This document shows, piece by piece, positions 28,960 to 37,572 of a stretch of DNA of 64,000 bases. The stretch's first letter is position 1, and each line of letters starts with the position of its first letter. The DNA is from Alkalibacterium sp. 20. Lineage in GTDB: Bacteria; Bacillota; Bacilli; Lactobacillales; Carnobacteriaceae_A. Location of the stretch: the NCBI RefSeq assembly GCF_001885615.1, contig NZ_LSRN01000001.1, positions 186,001 to 250,000 on the forward strand, given 5' to 3'. The translations under genes were made by a program, and so were the position numbers. Under the pieces are notes generated by a model. That model had not been told where the DNA came from, did not search any database, and saw only the letters and a program-made list of their open reading frames with translations.

Positions 28960-29664
28960 TCACTGGAAATTATCGCGAGCCTTTCGCAGGTGAATAAAAT
29001 CTTCCAACGTCTCAGCCTGAAGAAATAGATTGATGCTCTTTTCCTTTCCAATCGTAGATGGTAAAGTCGGATGTCCTTCTGCACGCATCTGGTTAACTTG
29101 CTCTAACGCTTCAACAATCACCTCATTGTTTGGCTGCAGAGAATGTGCAAAGCGTAAATTGGTCTGCGTATACTCATGAGCTGCATAGACGTGTACTTCA
29201 TCGTTCAAGCGATTGAATTTCTGCAAGGCAGCATATTGAGCTTGGTAATCTTTTGTAAAGACTCGTCCGCAACCGGCTGAGAACAAGGCGTCCCCACAAA
29301 AAAGTGCTTCTCCCATTAATAAACTGATGTGCCCATGGGTGTGGCCAGCCGTTTTGAAGATTTGAAAGGGCTGACCCAGCAGTTCAAAGGAATCCCCGTC
29401 CTGGATGACGAGCTTAACTAGAGGTTCGGTCTCTTTCGGTCCATAAATCGGGATATTAGGATAGTTCGCCGAAATTTCTTTCACCCCGCCGATATGGTCG
29501 TCGTGATTATGGGTCAAAAGAATGGCGGTTAAATGCAGCTGTTGTTCCTCCAAGTGATCTATCACACCTTCAGCTTCTCCTGGATCGACCACGATTGCTT
29601 CCGTTCCTTCTTCAATGATCCAGATATAATTATCAGAAAGCGCTTTGATTGGGTAAATATGCAT
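28960..29664 (-). CDS. gloB: glyoxalase II-type metallo-beta-lactamase-fold hydrolase
   Basis: The 234-residue protein has the metal motif THNHDDH near residue 51, GHTHGH near 110, CGDALF, and AAHEYT near 162. These match hydroxyacylglutathione hydrolase, which hydrolyses S-D-lactoylglutathione or similar thiol esters. Its last 34 residues match the remnant at 25320-25427. GAGGAG precedes the ATG. It is 19 nt downstream of the YbaK-like gene. Other Gram-positive thiols may be the real cofactor. Confidence 0.9.
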   Translation of the reverse strand: MHIYPIKALSDNYIWIIEEGTEAIVVDPGEAEGVIDHLEEQQLHLTAILLTHNHDDHIGGVKEISANYPNIPIYGPKETEPLVKLVIQDGDSFELLGQPFQIFKTAGHTHGHISLLMGEALFCGDALFSAGCGRVFTKDYQAQYAALQKFNRLNDEVHVYAAHEYTQTNLRFAHSLQPNNEVIVEALEQVNQMRAEGHPTLPSTIGKEKSINLFLQAETLEDFIHLRKARDNFQ

Positions 29665-29683
29665 CAGAATAACTCCTCACTTT

Positions 29684-30157
29684 TTAATTTTCACTGTAAA
29701 TAAATAACTCATTTCCAAGTAAGCCGATTATTTTTTTCAAATCTTCAGCCTGAATGACCATGGTTTGATCAGGTCTGGCGGGAGCAAAAACAAGTTTTTC
29801 TTGTTCAAACAACTCTTCATCTACTATCATCGGAATGGAGGCTTCGTATCCCAAAGGTGTGACTGCACCTACTTTTTGACCAGTGACCTCTTCCATTTCA
29901 TCTGGTTTCACAATTGCCAGTTTCTCACCTACGGCTTGCTTCAAGCGCTTAAAATCGGTGCTTTTTGTCGTGAAGGTCACGAATGAATAGTATTGTCCGG
30001 ATTTTCCTTTCAGAAAGAGTGCTTTGGTTTCTGTACCCGTAAACCCTTTTTCTTTTTTCATGATCACAGCGTCTTCATTCGTATAGATAGGATCATGATC
30101 ATACAATTCAAAATAAATAGCATGTTCTCTTAAAAATTCTTCAAGATTGACTATCAC
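29684..30157 (-). CDS. YbaK/ProX-type aminoacyl-tRNA editing domain protein
   Basis: The 157-residue protein is a free-standing editing domain. It has EDAVIMKKEKG, ETKALFLKGKSGQYY, and the GAVTPLGY segment typical of the ProX group. It hydrolyses mischarged Ala-tRNA-Pro or similar. A lysine in the TKALF region is the usual catalytic residue. The start is a GTG with GGAGG 7 nt upstream. It leads the unit with gloB and the MGMT-like gene. Confidence 0.85.
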   Translation of the reverse strand: MIVNLEEFLREHAIYFELYDHDPIYTNEDAVIMKKEKGFTGTETKALFLKGKSGQYYSFVTFTTKSTDFKRLKQAVGEKLAIVKPDEMEEVTGQKVGAVTPLGYEASIPMIVDEELFEQEKLVFAPARPDQTMVIQAEDLKKIIGLLGNELFIYSEN

Positions 30158-30348
30158 TTTTTCCCCTCCTCATAAATATGTATCCTCATTCATTTATAAT
30201 ACGGTTCTGCGTATCACTGACAATGAGGTTTTTAATCGATATTATCTTTTTAGTTTGCTTGTTTTTAGTATACTCTGCTCCATTTCTAAACCCAAATAAT
30301 CAACATACACTCACCCAAATTGACGTCCTTATCGTCACTCAAGAGAAG

Positions 30349-30379
30349 AAAAAAGCCTTCAGGAATTATCCTGAAGGAC
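30349..30379 (-). terminator. terminator of degV
   Basis: The stem CCTTCAGGA / TCCTGAAGG is followed by six U on the minus strand, a few bases after the degV stop. Confidence 0.8.
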
Positions 30380-30389
30380 TCACATTGAT

Positions 30390-31262
30390 TTACATATTTT
30401 CTTTTTCCATAAAGAACAATGATAAGCCGCCTAGACCTACATGTGTCCCCACTGCAACGCCCATCTGCATTATATAAATGTTTCCTGAAAAATCTGTTTG
30501 CAGCTCGATTCTTTCTTTAAGTTCATTTGCAATACTCTGATCATTCGAATACCCGATAATAATGAAATTTGTCCACTCAGGGTCATATCGTTTCTGAAAT
30601 TCTTCAGCATAATATTTTAGCGCTCTCTTGGTGCCTCTTACTTTCGCAATGATTGCACCTTTCGTATCTTTCATGGACATAATTGGTTTTACGCGCAGCA
30701 AACTTCCAATAAATGCACCAACATTTGAAATACGACCACTTTTAGTTAAATTGTGTAAATCGTCCACACATAAAAAATGTTTTACTCGTTTTTTATGTGT
30801 TTCACTGAAAGCAACTAACTCTTCAAATGTATATCCTTCTTCAAGTAATTGTGCAGATTTCAGGATTAACCAGCCACTCCCATGACTCATTGACCAAGAA
30901 TCTACGACATGAATTTTCACTTCTGTTTCTTCATGATTGTCATAAAATGACTCTCTTGCGATTTCTGCAGCCTGGTAAGAGGCGCTCGTTCCACTCGACA
31001 TACAAATACATAAAAATTCGGTGTAGCCTTCTGCTATGCCTTCCTCGATAATTGCTGAGTAGGCTTCAGGACTAGGTGCTCCCGTCTTAGGTAACTCTTT
31101 CATTTCAGGTAATCGTTCAAAAAACTGATCCGAAGTTATATCCACTTTATCGCGATAGTTAACGCCTTCAATTTCAATATTTAAAGGTGCCAGTCCAATA
31201 TTATATCGTTCCACGATTTCTTGCGATAAATCACAAGTTGAATCAGCCATAATTTTAATCAT
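30390..31262 (-). CDS. DegV family fatty-acid-binding protein
   Basis: The 290-residue protein begins MIKIMADSTCDLS and has the SSGTSASYQ line near residue 90 that contacts the fatty-acid carboxylate in FakB proteins. FakB hands exogenous fatty acids to the kinase FakA for phosphorylation. FakA is not in the window. GGGGGAAA precedes the ATG. It stands alone with its own terminator. Confidence 0.88.
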   Translation of the reverse strand: MIKIMADSTCDLSQEIVERYNIGLAPLNIEIEGVNYRDKVDITSDQFFERLPEMKELPKTGAPSPEAYSAIIEEGIAEGYTEFLCICMSSGTSASYQAAEIARESFYDNHEETEVKIHVVDSWSMSHGSGWLILKSAQLLEEGYTFEELVAFSETHKKRVKHFLCVDDLHNLTKSGRISNVGAFIGSLLRVKPIMSMKDTKGAIIAKVRGTKRALKYYAEEFQKRYDPEWTNFIIIGYSNDQSIANELKERIELQTDFSGNIYIMQMGVAVGTHVGLGGLSLFFMEKENM

Positions 31263-31590
31263 TTTTGATTTCCCCCAATACCTAATCCCTATTAAACAAT
31301 CGAGGACTTTTGTAAATTAATTATACTGTATTTTAAGACAATAAAACACTTAAACTTAAAAATAAGGTTAACAATGTCAATAAAATCTACTGCTGGGATA
31401 ATAATAGTACCCTCCATAAGCTAGAATGAACATTTTAACTTATGAAGGGTATTATTTACTTAGTCCTAGTTGCTTTTTTTAAAAATTTAAGAACAAAACT
31501 TGAAATATCCTATTTATTTTCTGAATGGATAGGTTCTGTTACTTTGTTATCTCCTTATAGATGGTCTCAAGTATCAAATTACTCTTCTAT
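31263..31590. other. intergenic region with imperfect inverted repeat
   Basis: About 330 bp lie between dbpA and degV, both on the minus strand. An imperfect inverted repeat spans 31398-31457: AGTACCCTCCATAAG on the left against CTTATGAAGGGTATTATT on the right, with an 18-nt loop. It lacks a good U tail and may be a weak terminator for dbpA or the remnant of a small repeat element. No gene was seen. Confidence 0.4.
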
Positions 31591-33048
31591 TTACTTGTGT
31601 GCTTTACGGACTTTCAACGTTTTTCCTTTAATCGTGCGGTCTTGCATTTCGGAAATGACATAGGGCCCTTTACCGTTCAATATTTCAATATAGGTGACAT
31701 TTTCCTGAATCGTGATAATGCCGATATCTTCGGCTGACACATCCTTGATACTCGTCAACGTCCCGACGAAATCAAAAGCGCGCAATTTTTTCTTTTTACC
31801 GCCGTTGAAGTAAATCTTAGTAATGTCCTTATTCAACTCTTTATTACGGGCGATTTTTGGTGCAACGCGAGCGTTTATTTTCTTTTCAAAAGCTGCCTTC
31901 GCACGAGTGACCAGGCGTTCGTTAGGCGCAAACACTTCCGTAAGCTCCTGGCTGTCATTGAAAGCATAGTCACGAACTTCCTGCCAGCGTCTTCGGTCAT
32001 TATCGCTTACCATCGTTAGAGCCAGTCCCGTTTTGCCTGCTCGACCTGTCCGGCCTGTCCGATGCGTATAGCTCTCTTTTTCAAAAGGAACATCATAGTT
32101 GATGACGTGTGTCACATCATCAATGTCGATCCCACGAGCAGCAACATCGGTCGCCACCAAATAACGGATTTCCCCAGAGCGGAACTCATCCATTACGGCC
32201 AAGCGATCGTCTTGATCCATACCGCCGTGCAACTTATCAATGGGTAAATCGACTTTGTCCAAATAAGTATCAACAGCGTCCACCACATCTTTGGTATTAC
32301 AAAAGATGATGCAGGCATCTGGATTTTCAATGGTTAATAAATCTAACAGTATTTTTTCCTTAGATGCTACTTCCACGTTGATATAAGAGTGTAAAATATT
32401 AGGCGTGTTCTGCGCTGATGATTCCATTCTGACAGAAGCGCGGTCAGGACTCATGTAAAAACTGGCTAAACGATCTATTTGAGGTGGCACGGTAGCAGAA
32501 AACAGCATCGTTTGGCGTTCTTTTGGTAAGTAACCAATAATTTCTTCTACCTGATCGATAAACCCCATATTGAGCATTTCGTCCGCTTCATCTAAAACCA
32601 AGCTGCTAACTTTATCTACTACTAATGTACCTTCTTTTAGATGTTCCAGTATCCGACCCGGCGTACCAACAACCATGTGACTTTTTTGTTTCAATTCAGA
32701 TTTCTGTGTTTTAAAGGAAGACTTTCCGAATACCGCCGTCACCTTTATTCGCTTCAAGCGACCGATATTCATGATGTCGTCCTTGATTTGTAGCGCTAAC
32801 TCCCGAGTTGGAACCAAAATTAAGGCTTGAGGTTTATTTTCTTCCCAGTCTGCTTGTTCACAAAGCGGAATGCCAAAGGCCACGGTCTTGCCACTGCCCG
32901 TCTGGGACTCGACGATGATGTCCTGTTTCTCTAGGGCCAATGGAATCACTGCTTCCTGTACCGATGTCGGATCGAAGAAACGCAAACTCGTTAGTGCTTT
33001 TACTATTTCGGGACTGATCCCAAATGTTTCAAATGATTTCTTATTCAT
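31591..33048 (-). CDS. dbpA: DbpA/YxiN-type DEAD-box RNA helicase
   Basis: The 485-residue protein has all DEAD-box motifs: QTGSGKT, PTRELALQ, TPGR, VLDEADEM, SAT, VATDVAARGID and HRTGRTGRAG. The last 75 residues (FVGTLTSIKDVSAEDIGIITIQ... KGKTLKVRKAHK) fit the DbpA RNA-recognition domain, which binds hairpin 92 of 23S rRNA in known members. It thus probably acts in 50S ribosome assembly. I chose the ATG at 33048, with AGGAG close upstream, over one 48 bases further up that adds a basic tail unlike the family. Confidence 0.88.
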   Translation of the reverse strand: MNKKSFETFGISPEIVKALTSLRFFDPTSVQEAVIPLALEKQDIIVESQTGSGKTVAFGIPLCEQADWEENKPQALILVPTRELALQIKDDIMNIGRLKRIKVTAVFGKSSFKTQKSELKQKSHMVVGTPGRILEHLKEGTLVVDKVSSLVLDEADEMLNMGFIDQVEEIIGYLPKERQTMLFSATVPPQIDRLASFYMSPDRASVRMESSAQNTPNILHSYINVEVASKEKILLDLLTIENPDACIIFCNTKDVVDAVDTYLDKVDLPIDKLHGGMDQDDRLAVMDEFRSGEIRYLVATDVAARGIDIDDVTHVINYDVPFEKESYTHRTGRTGRAGKTGLALTMVSDNDRRRWQEVRDYAFNDSQELTEVFAPNERLVTRAKAAFEKKINARVAPKIARNKELNKDITKIYFNGGKKKKLRAFDFVGTLTSIKDVSAEDIGIITIQENVTYIEILNGKGPYVISEMQDRTIKGKTLKVRKAHK

Positions 33049-33198
33049 ATTCTCCTGCTTTCTATTTCTTCGCTTAATTATTATAACAGATTTCAAATGA
33101 TTTACTGTTTTCTATAAATGAGCATAATCTTCGTGTTTATTCTTCCGCGGTCTAGAGTATACCATTCTAATCCCTATCATTAAAAGCTTTTATCACTT

Positions 33199-33560
33199 CT
33201 AATATTTTTTGTTGCTCTCTATTGTAACAGAATCATCACCCTTGTCCCTACTTAAAATACGTATTGCCGTTCAACGAATTCGAGCGAAAATAAAAAGCAG
33301 TAATCCCATTAACACAAGGTTTCTGCCTATACTTTTTCTTTATGAATTTGTCTATACCGTACATCCCGTCAGGAACGCCTTCAAACCGACATTCCCTTTT
33401 AAATCCTCAGCTATTTGTGATACGGTTCCCTCAACTCCTTTAGTAAGATCTGCTTCATTCGTTAATTCATTCAGTCTATCAACTATTTCTTTGTAGAATG
33501 TACTTTTGTCAATGAATGCTCGTATTAACAGATTAAACTCTGTGCTTTTTTCCTATTGAT
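33199..33560 (-). pseudogene. possible degraded ORF, unknown membrane protein
   Basis: On the minus strand one frame reads protein-like for about 60 codons (STFYKEIVDRLNELTNEA, then VSQIAEDLKGNVGLKAFLTG). It hits stops at 33354 and shortly after, then continues in the same frame with a hydrophobic VLMGLLLFIFARIR, another stop, and a polar tail. No start with a ribosome site is seen. This looks like the end of a decayed membrane protein gene. I do not recognise the family. Confidence 0.3.
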
Positions 33561-33659
33561 CTATTAGAAGCAATATTATAGATAACATAGGGGTGAATAA
33601 AATGTCTATATGACCTATTTATGCTAGAATACAATAAGAAACTATTGGAGGATGATATT

Positions 33660-34040
33660 ATGAACCAAGAACTAGCTGAGATTTGCCTGCGTGTCAGAGA
33701 TATTGATGCTACATTAGACTTCTATACTAATCTATTCGATTTTGAAGTTGCCAGCCACAGAAAATTCCCTGAAAATAAGTTTGATTTAGTTTATCTGAAT
33801 TCTCCCGGGTCTTCTGTACAAATTGAACTCACTTACAATTACGATGCCGAGCCATATACTGTCGGAGATGGCTTCAGTCATTTAGGTGTGACTGTCAGTG
33901 ACTTAGAAAAAATGCATGAAGTATGTAAAGCTTCTGATTACAAGACAGGCGAGTTAAAAGGACTTTCAGGCGGTACACCAAGTTATTTCTTTGTGACGGA
34001 CCCTGATGGCTATCGAATTGAAGCAAAGCGCGCAAAATAA
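33660..34040 (+). CDS. VOC-family protein, lactoylglutathione lyase-like
   Basis: The 126-residue protein has the glyoxalase I-like plan: ICLRVRDIDATLDFYTNLF, then VQIELTYN, HLGVTVSDLEKMHE and DPDGYRIE. The E in QIEL, H in SHLG and E in YRIEA can serve as metal ligands, but the first ligand position, usually H, is C or R here. It may be a true GloA, matching the glyoxalase II upstream at 28960, or a related enzyme. The ATG at 33660 has TTGGAGG before it. A terminator follows. Confidence 0.85.
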   Translation: MNQELAEICLRVRDIDATLDFYTNLFDFEVASHRKFPENKFDLVYLNSPGSSVQIELTYNYDAEPYTVGDGFSHLGVTVSDLEKMHEVCKASDYKTGELKGLSGGTPSYFFVTDPDGYRIEAKRAK

Positions 34041-34057
34041 TATTTTGAATAATTTAA

Positions 34058-34100
34058 ATGTAAGCATATTGGTTGTTGCCAATATGCTTACATTTTTTTA
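34058..34100 (+). terminator. terminator after VOC gene
   Basis: A strong stem (AATGTAAGCATATT paired with AATATGCTTACATT) is followed by a run of T. It stands just before the left target repeat of the IS element. Confidence 0.85.
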
Positions 34101-34106
34101 TTCTTT

Positions 34107-34115
34107 ATCTTACAT
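34107..34115 (+). repeat. left target-site duplication of the IS element
   Basis: ATCTTACAT at 34107-34115 is repeated exactly at 35501-35509, on the other side of the element. Confidence 0.8.
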
Positions 34116-35500
34116 CACTAGTGTTGCATGAAACATTATATGTTTTATAAATTTGTTTATATTATTCCAATAGACAAAAAAGTCCTTTATACTGAACTCA
34201 GATGACTCATCCAAGACCAATAAAAAGGACCAAACTCATGGATAAGTATAAAACAAATTCTGCTTTTAATAAATGGTTTTCTTCAATTAAGTTAGATTGT
34301 TTACCGAGCCCTATTCAAAAAAAGATTTTTTCCTTTGATAAATACCATAAGAAACTTAGTTTCTTTCAAGCTCTTCAACTTTTTCTTCATGGAATCAATG
34401 ACGAAAAAGAAAGTCTCAGAGAGATGGATGCGGCCTTTGTTTCGAAAGAACTTCAAAAAGAAATGGGTATGACTAGTATCAGTTATTCCCAGCTTTCTAG
34501 AACTCTCTCAAAAATAGATTCAGAGATTCTTTTAGCTATTTTTAGTCAGCTGGTCAGTCAGGTTAAGAATAAAAGGCCCGTAACAAAACGAAATAGTCTC
34601 TACCTAATTGATTCTTCGACGTTTTCACTTAACCAAAATCTTTATCAATGGGCTGATTTTCGTAAAACAAAGTCAGGAGTTAAACTTCACTTAAAACTCT
34701 GTTTTATGGACAACGAACATCTTTACCCAGATGAATTTACATTGACTAACGCCGTCGAGCACGATACAAATCAATTAGAAGTATTGGTCAATCAACCTGA
34801 AGCGACTTATGTGTTTGATCGTGGATACCTTGATTTTAAGCGATTAGATACGATGCACTGGCAGGGTTACTTCTTTGTGACAAGAATCAAAAAGAATACA
34901 AAAGTTCATGTTTTAGAACCATTAGTGGCTTCCAAAAGTGAGTCCATTCTCAGCGACCAAATGGTCGCATTAGGTGCTCAGAACTATCTAACGTCTAGAT
35001 TTCGTTTAGTAACCGTTCAAGATAAAAAGGGAAGAACGCTTCAATTTATTACAAATCGTTTTGACTGCTCCTCTACTGAAATTGCAGAAATGTATAAAGC
35101 ACGTTGGCAAATAGAACTGTTTTTCAAGCATATTAAGCAACACATGACGATCAAAAAGTTTTTTTCAAGAAGTGAAAAAGGTGTTGTCAATCAATTGATT
35201 TTAGCGATGATTGCCAGCTTATTAACCTATTTAATTAAGTTAAAAACAAAGAGTAAACAGTCTATTTTCCAAATCAAACGATTTTTTCGTTATCTGTTAT
35301 TTCAACCGGCAGAAGAATGGTTTACCCTTTTGATACCAACTTAAACCCTTAAAGAAAGGTTGTCAGTCGGTAATGGAATCAGTTAAATAAGCAAAATTTT
35401 CTGGAAATAGTCATCTTTTGCGTAAGCACTCCCTTTTTTTGCCTTTTTTTAGAAAAACAAGAAATTAGGTTAGTCAAACTATGTTTATGCAACACTAGTG
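34116..35500 (+). mobile_element. complete IS4-family insertion sequence, 1385 bp
   Basis: The element is bounded by inverted repeats. The left end begins CACTAGTGTTGCATGAAACAT; the right end, read inward, begins CACTAGTGTTGCATAAACAT, with 14 bases identical before a one-base gap. A 9-bp direct repeat ATCTTACAT flanks both ends. Inside is one transposase gene with an unbroken frame. It sits between two genes and breaks none. The intact ends and identical target copies suggest a recent insertion. Confidence 0.9.
34238..35344 (+). CDS. IS4-family transposase (DDE)
   Basis: The 368-residue protein has the DDE residues of IS4 transposases: D in LIDSST near 128, D in FDRGYLDF near 190, and E in the YKARWQIELFFKHIK line near 290. 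That line fits Y-(2)-R-(3)-E-(6)-K. The basic C-terminus is full length. The ATG at 34238 has AAAGGAC 7 nt before it; an ATG at 34202 has no ribosome site. The frame has no stops, so the enzyme may be active. Confidence 0.92.
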   Translation: MDKYKTNSAFNKWFSSIKLDCLPSPIQKKIFSFDKYHKKLSFFQALQLFLHGINDEKESLREMDAAFVSKELQKEMGMTSISYSQLSRTLSKIDSEILLAIFSQLVSQVKNKRPVTKRNSLYLIDSSTFSLNQNLYQWADFRKTKSGVKLHLKLCFMDNEHLYPDEFTLTNAVEHDTNQLEVLVNQPEATYVFDRGYLDFKRLDTMHWQGYFFVTRIKKNTKVHVLEPLVASKSESILSDQMVALGAQNYLTSRFRLVTVQDKKGRTLQFITNRFDCSSTEIAEMYKARWQIELFFKHIKQHMTIKKFFSRSEKGVVNQLILAMIASLLTYLIKLKTKSKQSIFQIKRFFRYLLFQPAEEWFTLLIPT

Positions 35501-35509
35501 ATCTTACAT
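35501..35509 (+). repeat. right target-site duplication of the IS element
   Basis: ATCTTACAT follows the right inverted repeat directly and is identical to the left copy at 34107-34115. Confidence 0.8.
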
Positions 35510-35574
35510 ATTTAAACCACTACTTATCATCACACAAAATCCCTTGTAAATTCATTACTTTCTAAAAATATCAT

Positions 35575-36054
35575 TCATTTATGATACGGTTCATTCCGCA
35601 TGATCCGAAACGCTCTATAGATCTGTTCCACTAAGATAAGGCGCATGAGTTGATGTGGGTAGGTCATTTTCCCGAATGAGATGGTCGTGTCGCTTCTATC
35701 CATCACTGCCTGGCTTAATCCCAGAGAACCGCCAATGACAAAAACGATCTTGCTTTTACCATGGACCATAAGCTGCTCGATCTCTTTGGCAAAGGATTCA
35801 GATGTCCGTTCTTTAGAATCAATGGCCAAGGCAAAGACATACGCCTGGTCTGGTATTTTGGCCAGCAGTCGTTCGCCTTCTTTGTCTTTGACCTGAACCA
35901 TTTCAGCTTCACTCAGACTTTCGGGTGCTTTTTCGTCGGGTACTTCTATAACTTTGATTTTAGTGTAGGCACCTAATCGTTTCATGTATTCATCTATCCC
36001 TTTTTTTAAGTATTTTTCTTTTAATTTACCGACTGACAAGATTGTGATGTCCAT
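35575..36054 (-). CDS. rlmH: 23S rRNA (pseudouridine1915-N3)-methyltransferase RlmH
   Basis: The 159-residue SPOUT-family protein begins [20 protein letters not shown] and has the SAM-binding knot loop FVIGGSLG near residue 103 and the conserved end EPYHK. It methylates pseudouridine 1915 of 23S rRNA in assembled 70S ribosomes, acting as a dimer. GGGAG precedes the ATG. It is near htrA and walJ, as in many Lactobacillales, although here ohrR/ohr and the DnaA-box region lie between. Confidence 0.95.
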   Translation of the reverse strand: MDITILSVGKLKEKYLKKGIDEYMKRLGAYTKIKVIEVPDEKAPESLSEAEMVQVKDKEGERLLAKIPDQAYVFALAIDSKERTSESFAKEIEQLMVHGKSKIVFVIGGSLGLSQAVMDRSDTTISFGKMTYPHQLMRLILVEQIYRAFRIMRNEPYHK

Positions 36055-36070
36055 AATTGACTCCCTTAGT

Positions 36071-36502
36071 TTAAACCTGATCGAGTATTTTAGTTAATAA
36101 ACGTTTTAATTCTTCAAATTCGTCCTGTTCCAATAGTATTTCTTCAGAAAATTTAACGGGTATTTTCTCCGCCTGCTTTTCTATAGCACGTCCCTTGTTC
36201 GTTAAACTTACGTCCACCACACGTTCGTCTACACTTGAACGTCGACGTTCGACTAAACCGTGTTCTTCCATTCTTTTCAACATTGGTGTCAATGTTCCCG
36301 AATCCAGATACAGTTTTTCGCCTAACTCTTTGACCGTTACCGTCTCTTCTTCGAATAAAACCAGCAAGACTAAGTACTGGGGGTAGGTCACACCCAACTT
36401 CTCAAGTAACGGGCGATATAATTTGGTAATTTGTCTGGTTGCTGCATATAAAGGAAAACAGACTTGATTGCTTAATCTCAAGATATTCTTTGTCACGTTC
36501 AT
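36071..36502 (-). CDS. ohrR: OhrR, MarR-family organic peroxide sensor
   Basis: The 143-residue winged-helix protein has the reactive cysteine of OhrR at C15 in [10 protein letters not shown] and the MarR wing line [16 protein letters not shown]. It is the only cysteine, so it is a one-Cys type that must form a mixed disulfide with a small thiol. It represses ohr until organic hydroperoxides oxidise it. It is divergent from ohr, with its operator between them. rlmH follows after 16 nt. Confidence 0.9.
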   Translation of the reverse strand: MNVTKNILRLSNQVCFPLYAATRQITKLYRPLLEKLGVTYPQYLVLLVLFEEETVTVKELGEKLYLDSGTLTPMLKRMEEHGLVERRRSSVDERVVDVSLTNKGRAIEKQAEKIPVKFSEEILLEQDEFEELKRLLTKILDQV

Positions 36503-36553
36503 ACACTCCTCTTTCTTTTCATTATAACAAGTTATTTGATAAGTTTATACACT

Positions 36554-36592
36554 TTGACATTTTCAATTTAATTGTGTACAATTTAATTACAG
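36554..36592 (+). promoter_or_regulatory. ohr promoter with OhrR operator
   Basis: TTGACA (36554-36559) and TACAAT (36577-36582) are 17 bp apart, a near-ideal promoter. Overlapping the spacer and -10 is CAATTTAATTG-TG-TACAATTTAATTA (36564-36590), which closely follows the double palindrome bound by OhrR in Bacillus subtilis. Bound OhrR would cover the promoter. Confidence 0.82.
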
Positions 36593-36618
36593 ACAATTAA
36601 AACAGAGAGGTGTTTTAT

Positions 36619-37041
36619 ATGGGAATAGCATTATATACCGCAGAAGCCACTGCACTTGGTGGTCGTAAGGGACATGTTAAATCTTCAGATGGAAATTTAG
36701 ACCTCGATCTATCTATGCCAAAAGGCTTGGGTGGCAAGGAAGTCAAAGGAACGACTAATCCAGAACAGCTCTTTTCGGCAGGCTATGCGGCTTGTTTTGA
36801 TAGTGCACTGCAATTATCTGCACGAAAAGCAAAAAAGCAAACAACTTCCGCCGTCACAGCTAAGGTGAGTATTGAGAAAAAGTTAAAAGGTTTTGGTCTA
36901 AGCGTCGAACTCTACGTTGAAATCGAAGGGGTCACTCAAGAAGAAGCTGAAGAGTTAGTGGATCAGGCACACGAAGTCTGTCCTTATTCTCGAGCGATCG
37001 AGGGTAATGTAAAAGTCAAAAAAACAGTTAAAGCTTTATAA
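36619..37041 (+). CDS. ohr: organic hydroperoxide resistance protein Ohr
   Basis: The 140-residue protein has the Ohr pair of cysteines, C59 in GYAACFDSAL and C121 in EVCPYSRAI, plus YTAEATALGGR at the start. It reduces organic and fatty-acid hydroperoxides using lipoyl thiols. The ATG at 36619 has GAGAGG before it; a start nine bases earlier is less well placed. It is divergent from its regulator ohrR. Confidence 0.93.
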   Translation: MGIALYTAEATALGGRKGHVKSSDGNLDLDLSMPKGLGGKEVKGTTNPEQLFSAGYAACFDSALQLSARKAKKQTTSAVTAKVSIEKKLKGFGLSVELYVEIEGVTQEEAEELVDQAHEVCPYSRAIEGNVKVKKTVKAL

Positions 37042-37042
37042 G

Positions 37043-37464
37043 TTATTCACACTATCCACAGGGATTCTTTGTTGGTTTGACAAGGAATCCTTTTTTTAAT
37101 ACCCGTTTTCCCACAGTTATCCACAAAGTTATACACATATCCACATTTTTTTGTTCTCGTTTAGGGTTATGAAAACTTGAATAACCGTTTAAAAATAACT
37201 CATTCAAGCTGAATGTTATGCACAAAAATTTTCCTTTGTGTTAATATCTTTAAAACCCAAAAAAACACCTTCATAACAGTGTTTACAAAAACAAAAATAG
37301 CTGTTGTTATTTAGTTACGCACAGGCAATAACATAGTTGTGTATAACTTTTTTTGATGGAATACCGCTTTAAAAGTATTCCCGTAATAGTTATACACAAC
37401 CGAACAAGGTTATCCCAAGGCTTCAAAAGATTGATTTTGGGCTACTATAGTTAGCTTATGCACA
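37043..37464. other. DnaA-box cluster in a gene-free region
   Basis: Seven exact TTATNCACA boxes occur: 37043 (N=T), 37117 (C, the full consensus), 37129 (A), 37216 (G), 37338 (A, minus strand), 37390 (A) and 37456 (G). Near matches are CTATCCACA at 37052, ATATCCACA at 37137 and TTACGCACA at 37315. The three at 37117, 37129 and 37137 are almost contiguous, and the sequence between 37141 and 37300 is AT-rich. The region has no coding frame with a ribosome site. Confidence 0.8.
37062..37098 (+). terminator. terminator of ohr
   Basis: GGATTCTTTG pairs with CAAGGAATCC (one G-U), followed by seven T. It lies within the left edge of the DnaA-box region. Confidence 0.82.
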
Positions 37465-37528
37465 ATCAGTACAAGTGACCAGCTATTTATTGCTCGCTTG
37501 TGTCCATTAGGCCCCAAAAACCTACATA

Positions 37529-37559
37529 AAAAAACACAGCCTAGTAAAAGGCTGTGTTG
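37529..37559 (-). terminator. terminator of htrA
   Basis: AACACAGCC pairs with GGCTGTGTT, and seven U follow on the minus strand. Confidence 0.85.
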
Positions 37560-37572
37560 GTCATTTGCTAGT

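Noticed and set aside
33209-33496. A plus-strand 95-codon open frame upstream of the VOC gene
   Set aside because: It lacks a ribosome site and its composition is that of the antisense of the decayed minus-strand gene.
37043-37464. The DnaA-box cluster as the main chromosomal origin
   Set aside because: Genes on its right, including gyrA and gyrB, would then all face the fork. The strand bias and the yaaA-recF-gyrB order point to dnaA and oriC beyond the right edge.
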